A stretch of 64,000 nt of DNA, taken from the NCBI GenBank assembly GCA_030272155.1, contig CP126193.1, positions 2,666,001 through 2,730,000 of the forward strand. The letters run 5' to 3'. The position numbers were made by a program, and so were the translations under genes. Below the pieces are notes generated by a model that was not told the DNA's origin, made no database searches, and worked only from the letters and a program-made list of their open reading frames with translations. How positions within the stretch are numbered: the first letter of the stretch is position 1; the number at the start of each line of letters is the position of its first letter. The DNA is from Tetradesmus obliquus (lineage: Eukaryota > Chlorophyta > Chlorophyceae > Sphaeropleales > Scenedesmaceae). This document shows, in pieces, positions 56,733-64,000 of the stretch.

Positions 56733-59700
56733 CTACCCTTGCTGCTGCCACTGCGCTCCCGCCCCACCTGCTGCTGCCTGCCGCGCTGCTAGCACTGCCT
56801 GTATCTGCTGCAGCTGCTGCAGTTGGTTTGCCGTAGGTGTTTGACCAATGCCCAGCTGGCCTTGACCGCCTTGCACAAGCCCACCCATTGCTGCACCACC
56901 AGCCGCGCTGTTCAGCAGCTGCAGAGCTTGCATTGGCTGCTGTTGCTGCTGCCACTGCTGCTGTTGCGAGCCGTGTGCTGCGGCTGCAGCAGCCTGCACA
57001 ACATGCGACCCAGCCGCAAGCTGTCCCGGATGCTGCTGCTGCTGCTGCTGCTGCTGGCCAGCAACACCACCCATTGCAGCTGCTGCAGCTGCCGCTGCTG
57101 CCGCCTGCTGTGCTTGCAGCTGCCGCTTGGTGGGGTTCTTACTGAAGTCCACAGGGCCTTCATACACATACAGCTGCTGCCTGCTGCCACTGCCTACCAG
57201 CCCTCCTCCAGCATCACTGGCTGCTGCTGCTGCTGCTGCCGCTGCTGCTGCAGCATCAGCAGCTGCGCGCGCTGCCGCTGCTGCAGCTGCCTTGCCGCCA
57301 GTTGCAGCAGCTCTTCTATCCGTTGGCGCTGCTGCTGCTGCTGCTGCTGCCCTGGTGTCGCCAGCAGGCCCGCCAACATCAGCATCGCCATCATCATCCG
57401 CATCTGCGATTTTATCCCATCGCGCGCGCTTCGCTACTGTGCGTGGCGATTCTGGCACGGCCACCTCGCCCGCCTGTGCAGCCCGCCACAGCGCTAAGCG
57501 CTCCGCTGTTGAGGCGCTTTGCGGCAGCAAGGCGGCCCACAGCCGCTGCATCTCCAGCAGCGTGGACACCTGCAGGCGCAGCAGCATTGGGTTTTTCAGC
57601 TGAAGCAGCATCAGTTGTAAAGGGCAATGCAGCTGATATGCTGTCGAGGCGCTTATGGGCAGCAGCGCAGCGCACAGCCGCTGCATCTCCAGCAGCGTGG
57701 GCACTGTGACCTTCATGGCAGATAATTATGCGGAAATTACATTGAGGCAGCAGTCACTGGGCATCGTGGTACTCCCACAGCTGCATAAAGGCACATGCAA
57801 AGCATGACGCCGCACCGCCGCACCGGCTCGGGCCCACCCTGCCGCACCGCCGCACCGCCACACTGGCCCCCGGTGGCACTGCCACACCCCACCCCACCCC
57901 ACTCCCTTGCCCCAAATTACCCCTGTGGCCCACCTGTGCATCGTTGTATTCCCGCAGCTGCATCGCCCCAGTCGCTGGCGATGCACCCGCATCCGCCCTT
58001 CCAACGCATGTTATGTGACATTTTGTCACAAACTCCCGCCGCTCCTGCGCGTTGTGGTACTCCCGCAGCTGTATGGCCGCCAGCTGCTGCTGCATCCCAC
58101 CCACACCCGCCACATTCGCCCCACCAACACATGTGATGTTCCATTGTCCTGTCGCACCTGCGCTTCGTGGTACTCCCGCAGTTGCACTGCCCCTGCCGCT
58201 GCTTTGCACCCCCTCTCAGTCGTACCCGCTGTAGAATACACCCTTACCGCATCACCCCCCGCCGCACCTGCGCGTCATGGTACTCCCGCAGCTGCATCGC
58301 CGCCAGCTGCTGCCGCAGCTGCACCGCCATCTCCTGCGTACGCCGCACACGCGGGTTTGACGCGCCGCCCTGCAGATCAGCCCAGAACTGCGCCAGCGGG
58401 TTGCCGAAATTGAAATTGGCGCTGCCACCCAGCAGCGCTTCCAGGCCGAGCTCTGCACCCGGTGCCTCATCAAACACTACTGCTGCCTGTGAGGAAGCAG
58501 CAGCAGCAGCAGCTGGCTGTGTCTCAGCACCTGGAGTAGCATCTGGATCAGCAGCGGCAGCAGGCGTGCCAGCAGCTGCTGTGTTGCTGCTGCTGCTGCT
58601 GCCGCCGCCTGGCAGCAGCGCGCGCAGCGCTGCGCGGTCAGCCTCATCCAGCACGTTGTTCCAGGTGTCTAGATTTAAAATGCTGCTCAGCTCCTCTAGC
58701 TGAAACAGGTCACTGGGCACCAGCAGTGGCCTTGTGGTGCTTGAAGGAAGGCCAGGAGGCAAACACTCCTCATACTCTACCCCAGGCTCCTTTGCAATCT
58801 TCGGCTCACGCGGCAGTGGCGGGGCACGCCACAAGCTAGGAGCAGCAGCAGCAGCTGCCGCGCTGCTGCCGCCAGCCGCACTGCTGCCGCCGCCGCCACC
58901 TCCGCCGCCGCCGCCCCCTGCCCCTTGATCTTTCTTCTTGCTGCTGCTGCTCTTCTTCTTGGGGACAGTCGGCGGCGCCACACTGGCGAGTGCTGCTGCT
59001 GCTGCTGCCGCGGCATCTGGAGGCAGCGGCGGCAGTTGGCCAGCTGCTGTGCTGCCAGAGTGCTGCTGCTGTGTCCGCTTTGCATGCTTCATCTGCCGCT
59101 TCTGCTGCTGCTGGCCTGGCGCAGCTGCGCCGTCTGCTTCATCCTCTGTCTCCTGGTCCTGCTCTGTGTCATTGCCATGCTGCTGCTGCTGCTGGTGATG
59201 GCCTGCACCAGGGTGCCCCGTTGCTGCAGAGATGCTGCCGCCCGGCATTGGCACCAGCCCCTGCCCTGCCACTGGCATCATACCACGCAGCTGCTGCGGC
59301 GTCTGATGCTGGTGTAGCATGCTGCTGTTTCCTGCAAGTCTCTGCTGCTGCTGGCTAGCCCATGGCTCTGCTGCTCCTGCTGCTTGTGGCGCCTTCAACC
59401 AAGCAGGAGATGCTTCTCCTGCAGCGCCAAAGTCAACCATGCCTGCTGCGCCTTGCCCGTTTGGTGCATCAGACATGTCCAGAAAGGATCCTATAGATGA
59501 TTTGCGGCCTGTGCCGAAGCCATAGCCTCGACCTCCCGCTGCTACTGCTGCTGAACTGCCAGACAGCTGCTGCTGCCAAGGTGACGGGGGTCCCGTCAAG
59601 CCCAAGCCTTGCTGTGCGGCATCCCGGGAACCTAAAGAAGGGCTCGGAAGCAGCAGAGGCTCCGATCCTCTTCCACCTAGCGACTGCAGGTTCAAATCGG

Positions 59701-59770
59701 ACGCTTCGTCCCATGGAGTCTCAGCCAACGTATTGTCCGTTGGATCGCTGAAAGGATCATCTAAATCCAT
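56733..59770 (-). CDS. NFRKB / INO80G-like chromatin-remodelling subunit
   Basis: NFRKB (INO80G) is a DEUBAD-type subunit of the INO80 remodeller that recruits the deubiquitinase UCH37 in animals. Two exons join in phase 0 (779 aa): 58268-59770 and 56733-57569. The ATG at 59770 is followed by an acidic start (MDLDDPFSDPTDN), long Gln/Gly/Ala-rich disorder and a PKKKSSSSKKK basic patch. The diagnostic region at about residues 350-500 has LLVPSDLFQLEELSSILNL and DTWNNVLDEADRAALRALLP, then FNFGNPLAQFWADLQGG and MQLREYHDAQ, which follow the order seen in plant NFRKB-like proteins. The second exon begins VSTLLEMQRLWAALLP, contains AKRARWDKIADADDDGD and VDFSKNPTKRQLQ, and ends in Ala/Gln repeats. 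The long intron is filled by partial copies of both exon edges. Confidence 0.75.
57640..57710 (-). repeat. Partial copy of NFRKB-like exon 2, 5' edge
   Basis: Encodes TLLEMQRLCAALLPISAST after a possible AAG acceptor at 57711. It mirrors the real exon from 57569 (TLLEMQRLWAALLPQSAST) at an offset of 141 bp. Confidence 0.88.
57757..58200 (-). repeat. Four tandem partial copies of NFRKB-like exon 1, 3' edge
   Basis: Copies of QLREYHDAQ end at 58158, 58045, 57934 and 57757; the real edge is 58268. Offsets are 110, 113, 111 and 177 bp. The first and third keep a GT donor (CAG|GTGCGA, CAG|GTGGGC), the second reads CAG|GAGC, and the fourth CAG|TGAC. Confidence 0.92.
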
Positions 59771-61895
59771 TGTAAAGGTTTTTTATTCTTTGTCGTTAGC
59801 ACTCAGCTAGCTAGCGCACAACAGCAATACAATGCACCCCTTCAGTTTGGAACACCAACAATCACTTTTAACTGCAGCTTCACCCAGCCAATAGAATGCT
59901 TAAGAAAGAGCAATAAGGAACACATCTGATGTTTGGGCATTTGGTTACCTCAGCACCACAGTAACCCAAACCCTCCGTTACACCATTTGAGGGTTTGGCA
60001 TCTGCTAGACTTACTTGTGCCACCATCGCTGCCAACGTATGCCACCAGAGTAGCAACAGTCGTGCAATACGCACCAAAACCAATGAGCTTTCACCCTCAG
60101 TCCCTGTACTGTCCCGTGACCATGCAGCAAAACCGCATGCGGCAACCACATGGCACACACTGATGTGTAAAATGACGATTTCTAGACAAAGCCAGGATCC
60201 CAAAGGACGCTGGTCATGTACTAGATACGCACTGTACGCCTGACAGGACTTGGCATGGCAGTCCAGGCAGCCGCCTACCAATCTGCAACATGAAAAGGGC
60301 ACAGCGGCCATGCAGTATGCGTGTACGCTAGGCTAGGCTAGCAGCTAGGCTAGCAATGCCTGACTACCCTATACATGGGTAAAAGGACGAATTCATGTGT
60401 TGCTGCTTTGCGCAAAGCTTCTTCACCACATGCGTGCCCTCCCCTTATCTTTGCTCCAGGAGAACCAAGCCACACAGCAACCTCTGCATAATGTGACCGC
60501 AGCATCGAGGGGCCTTGGCCAACCCAGCTGTACCCTCCAGACTCTGGCCTTTGGCCGGCTGAACCAGCATGCCGGCTGAACCAGCATACCGGCTGAACCA
60601 GCATGCCGGCTGAACCAGCATGCCGGCTGAACCAACATGCCGGCTGAACCAACATGCCGGCTGAACCAACATGCCGGCTGAACCAACATGCCGGCTGAAC
60701 CAACATGCCGGCTGAACCAACATGCCGGCTGAACCAACATGCCGGCTGAACCAGCATGCCGGTTGAACCAACATGCCGGGTGAACCAGCAGCCGGCTGAA
60801 CCAACATGATGTCAGTAACACGCACATGGTCAACACGCTGCTGGGCAGCTGGTAGCAGATTCCAGCAGCATCAGATACACAAGAGTAGTAACTATGCAGC
60901 GCAGACAGTGTAACACGCCTTTGCCACCCATGGTGGACATGAGCAGAAAACAGTCAACAGCAACTTTGGATTGACATGTTCACCGCCCAGGTTTCCCTTC
61001 AATCTCGACACTTGTCACCAGTGTGCTGCTTGTTCCTACTCAACCTCACCAATCTGCAACGCCTGCTGCAACGCAGCCTGTGCATGACGGCTTTGGGCAA
61101 ACCGACACGCTTTGATTCAAAAGCAACCAAATGCAACACATGTCACCAGTCAATGTGCCAGCTGGTACGCCAGACACTGCAGTCGCATACATGCAGCCTG
61201 TGCGCTGCTGCACACTGCATGCCTGCATCACGAGCGGATAGTGTGAGCTGCGATGACATGCAGCAGCAGCAACAGCAACCGCTGACCGTATGTGGCCAAC
61301 ATACACATACAGAGCTATGTTGTACAACAATACTGTTGGCGCACAAGCTGTGTTGTCACATCTGTCCGTGCCAAACCACCTGCCTAGTATACACGCTTTG
61401 GCTGATACGCATGACATGACGTCAGCCAGCCTCCCTTTCCACACAACACACCTACACACAAATGTTAAGCCGAGTACAAGCTGTCTGGAAAGAAACTGCA
61501 ACTGGTGTCAAGCACAGCGCAGGAACCAGAGCCATCACAGCAGCACAGAGCATGGTTGGATTTAATCACAGGTTGCAACATACAAGCATTACAACCACCG
61601 ACAGGAAACTGAAAGAAGCATACTGCTCAACAAAGATGAGTAAAGGGCGTCATCACATGGGCAGCAAAAGCTAGACTTGTTCTGCACTGCTGCAATCATG
61701 CTGCTGCAATCATGGATATACACTGGTCACTACAACACATGAAGATGTTGAGGACAGCATGCCCAGCGCAGATGCCATTGCCTGTCTGTCACACACGAAT
61801 ACACAACAGGCAGTAGCTCAGCCATGCACCTGACTGCTGCAGCCGCCGCAACCGCGCTACTGCTACTAGCTACAGCTACTACTGGCTGAGCTCAG
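59771..61895. other. Intergenic region with minisatellite
   Basis: Between the NFRKB-like start and the transporter stop, both minus-strand. It should include the NFRKB-like promoter and the transporter 3' UTR. It holds the 17-bp minisatellite; no gene recognised. Confidence 0.5.
60555..60808. repeat. 17-bp minisatellite, about 15 copies
   Basis: Head-to-tail units of CCGGCTGAACCAACATG or CCGGCTGAACCAGCATG, nearly perfect. Because 17 is not a multiple of 3, all frames stay open and produce spurious repetitive ORFs. Confidence 0.95.
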
Positions 61896-63100
61896 CTATC
61901 TCTGCTGCTGATCACAACCTGCTGCTGCATCGCTGCTGCTGCTGCTGTCGCTGATCCAAGCTGCACCTGGCTGATCACTAGCATCGGCTGCATCAGGTGT
62001 GTCTGGCAGCAGCTGCATGTCATTCTGCTGCTCAGCATCCCCAGCTGGTGCAGGCGCAGCACTGCTTGCTGCACCACCACTGCCCTGCTTCACCTTTGCA
62101 AGAACAGCAGCAGCAGCTGCTGCTGCCAGCGCCGCAGCTTTGCGGGGCGCATCTGCAACTGCTTCTACATCATCCTCATACTCATAATCATGCAGCAGTG
62201 GCTCCTGCTGATCACTGCTGGCATCGCCTGCCTGGCAGCTGGCCTGTGCTGCCTGCTGTGTGCTGCTGCTGCCAGGGGCCTGGCCTGGCCGCTTCACCAG
62301 GTGTGCTGGGATGGAGGCTGCCACAGCAGCTGCCAGCACTGTGAGGCCGCAGGTGGTCCAGAAGATGATGCCCGGGTGGTAGCCAAACACTGCAGCAGCA
62401 GCAGCAGCGGGTAAGAATGCTGGAACAAAACCGAGCAAGCTAGTTGGTGTGAGAGGACGTTTGAGGACAGACACTCCCACAAGCTGCGCCCCAAACCACT
62501 AAACAAGGCCGAGTTCAACATCCACATCGCTGACCAATTATAGGCACAGCTGCCCCAGCACGCAGTGCCAGCACGGCACAATACACCACCCGCCAGGTCC
62601 CGCCCTCCCCACAGCCCAACCCCGCCTCGCACCCCACATTCCAGCCACCCCTGCAACATACCTGCGCTGGTCTTGGTGCAGCTGCTGAACAGCAGCGCAA
62701 ACGCCAGCGGCCCAAGCCCTGTGGCCAGCGCCCGTATTCCTGCAAGCGCCCCTTGCACCAGCCCCTGCTGGTCTGGCCTGCTGTGTGTCGACTTGATGCT
62801 GGAAATGGCCGGAAACGACACGCCAGCGAGCGAGCCCAGGCTGACGGCTGCAAGGGCCTGCCATTTTGTGGTGACTAGAGCCAGCATGGCTTGCTCGATG
62901 ATGCTGAAGAGGAGGCCAGTGATGAGCAGGCGGCGCTCCCCTAGGAAGTATGCCATGCTGGGCAGCAGCGCAGCCTGCACGGCAGATGGATGATCAACGT
63001 CAAAACAATGATCAGCTACCTGTGGCAGTGAGGATGAGGATGAGTGCACCTGCTTGACACACATTGCTGGGAAGGCACATGGAACAACAGCAGAGGATGC

Positions 63101-63160
<60 letters not shown>

Positions 63161-63780
63161 CGGTCAGTCCTGCTGGCAGTACAAGCATGCCGCACCTGCA
63201 CCACCAGGTTTGCTGCGCCCAGCAGCGTGAACAGCAGGCTCTGGTCTGCCGTGTTGAAGCCCACCACCAGCTGCAGGTACTGGATGAGCATGTCTTGGAT
63301 GCCCTGCAGGCAGCAGCAGCAGCAGCAGCAGCGACAGCAGAAGACATGAGCACAGTGCATGCAGCTCGCGTGTCCAGGCCCTCTAATCTGTACGCAAGAC
63401 AAAGGTCATCGCAACGCTGCAACGCACAGCCTGATCTGGAGGCCACATCTCCAACTACTGATGGGCTGTGGTGTTTTGACATACACAAAAACCACCAGAA
63501 CCGGGCCTGCTGCTCACCTCAGAAGCCAAGCACCTAGACATCAATCACTCAGAACTGCTGCCTCACACATGCAAGCTTCGCTGAACGTTCAACCCCACCT
63601 ACCAAATCTTACCCCAACAGCTGCTCACCTCAGACACCACGCCCACAATGGCCATGCACAGCGCCAGCCGCACAAACAGGCTGCTGCTGGTGATGAGCTG
63701 CCAGCTGCGCTGCAGGCTGAGCAGCGCATCCAGGGGGCGCAGCTTCCAGGAGGACGCGGCAGGCGGGCAGCCCGGCAGCA
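61896..63780 (-). CDS. Major facilitator transporter, MFSD14/HIAT1-like (3' part; 5' end not resolved)
   Basis: Membrane carrier of the MFS superfamily; the substrate is unknown. Four 3' exons join in phase: 63629-63780, 63196-63303, 62662-62974 and 61896-62389. Upstream exons were not identified and probably lie beyond the window. The encoded part is the second half of the transporter: LALCMAIVGVVSE, IQDMLIQYLQLVVGF, LLFTLLGAANLVVQ, YFLGERRLLITGLLFSI, AGVSFPAISSIKS, DQQGLVQGALAGIRALATGLGPLAF and IIFWTTCGLTVLAAAVAA. These give about six membrane segments with the GVSFPAISSI and QG.L.GI.AL..GLGP signatures of the MFSD14/tetracycline-transporter-like group. A cytosolic tail of about 130 residues is acidic and Ala/Ser-rich. 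The intron at 62975-63195 holds an AGCA microsatellite. Confidence 0.8.
63101..63160. repeat. AGCA microsatellite, 15 units
   Basis: Sixty bases of uninterrupted AGCA repeats inside a transporter intron; read on the minus strand it gives a spurious Cys-Leu-Leu-Ala repeat. Confidence 0.97.
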
Positions 63781-64000
63781 CTGCAGCACAAACAAAGGCA
63801 TGCGCAGGCAGAGAGGGTTGTGAGCGCGCAGTGTTTGGCAGCATCTTGCGAAGCAAGGATGCGGCTGCACTACCCTAGCAGTTGTAGCTGACTGCGAGAT
63901 ACCGCGCGCTATATGCTTTTTGGTGAGTCAAGATGCTCATCATCGCACCGCTGCAGGTACACCAGTACCATGTCCTGAACTGACGGACGAATAGGCTGAC

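Noticed and set aside
60423-60836. Repetitive minus-strand frames (MLVQPACWFSRH repeats)
   Set aside because: Created by the 17-bp minisatellite, which keeps all three frames open.
63940-63990. Minus-strand similarity (VQDMVLVYLQ) to the transporter exon IQDMLIQYLQ
   Set aside because: Short, imperfect and not adjacent to that exon; could be an old duplicate, but support is too weak at the window edge.

Overview
This window looks like nuclear DNA of a green alga, most likely a chlorophyte outside the very GC-rich Chlamydomonas group (a Scenedesmus/Tetradesmus-like sphaeroplealean would fit). Genes are split by many short GT-AG introns. Proteins carry long Gln, Ala and Ser runs encoded by CAG/CTG repeats. 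The gene set is plant/algal: assimilatory nitrate reductase, a hydroxyproline arabinosyltransferase-like enzyme, a RUS1/DUF647 protein and plant-type LRRs. No tRNA, rRNA, CRISPR array, operon or prokaryotic signal was seen. Gene models were built by hand from splice sites and reading-frame phase. The main models close in frame, but none is supported by transcript data.

Layout. 1-10,535: two weakly supported paralogous gene ends (stops at 892 and 5,083) share an almost identical C-terminal block, and each is followed by kilobases of T/G-rich sequence without a recognisable gene. 10,536-19,228 (+): a secreted papain-family (C1A) peptidase fused to a long leucine-rich-repeat region; its NSWG active-site motif is only completed by a 5-nt microexon. 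19,865-20,087 (+): a doubtful 40-aa gene. 20,445-24,720 (-): hydroxyproline O-arabinosyltransferase-like GT with a PAN-like Cys-rich region. 26,214-31,169 (-): RUS1-like protein, with a non-autonomous hAT-type element in an intron. 31,691-39,727 (+): ubinuclein/HPC2-like histone-chaperone subunit, head to head with RUS1. 40,854-42,083 (-): a ubiquitin-like domain fused to a ubiquitin-conjugating E2. 42,834-46,909 (+): a large Ulp1/C48-like cysteine protease, divergent from the UBL-E2 gene. 47,397-55,529 (-): nitrate reductase, 18 exons. 56,733-59,770 (-): NFRKB/INO80G-like chromatin subunit. 61,896 to beyond 63,780 (-): C-terminal part of an MFSD14/HIAT1-like transporter.

Themes. The peptidase-LRR protein and the arabinosyltransferase both concern the secretory pathway or wall. 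The ubinuclein-like and NFRKB-like genes are chromatin factors. The UBL-E2 fusion and the Ulp-like protease lie head to head and could form a modifier conjugation/deconjugation pair; this is an inference.

A pattern that gene calls alone do not explain: in five neighbouring genes (HPAT-like, RUS1, ubinuclein, nitrate reductase, NFRKB) introns carry tandem partial copies of the adjoining exon edge, usually including the splice site. They create decoy acceptors or donors about 70-260 bp from the real ones. More than a dozen instances are listed.
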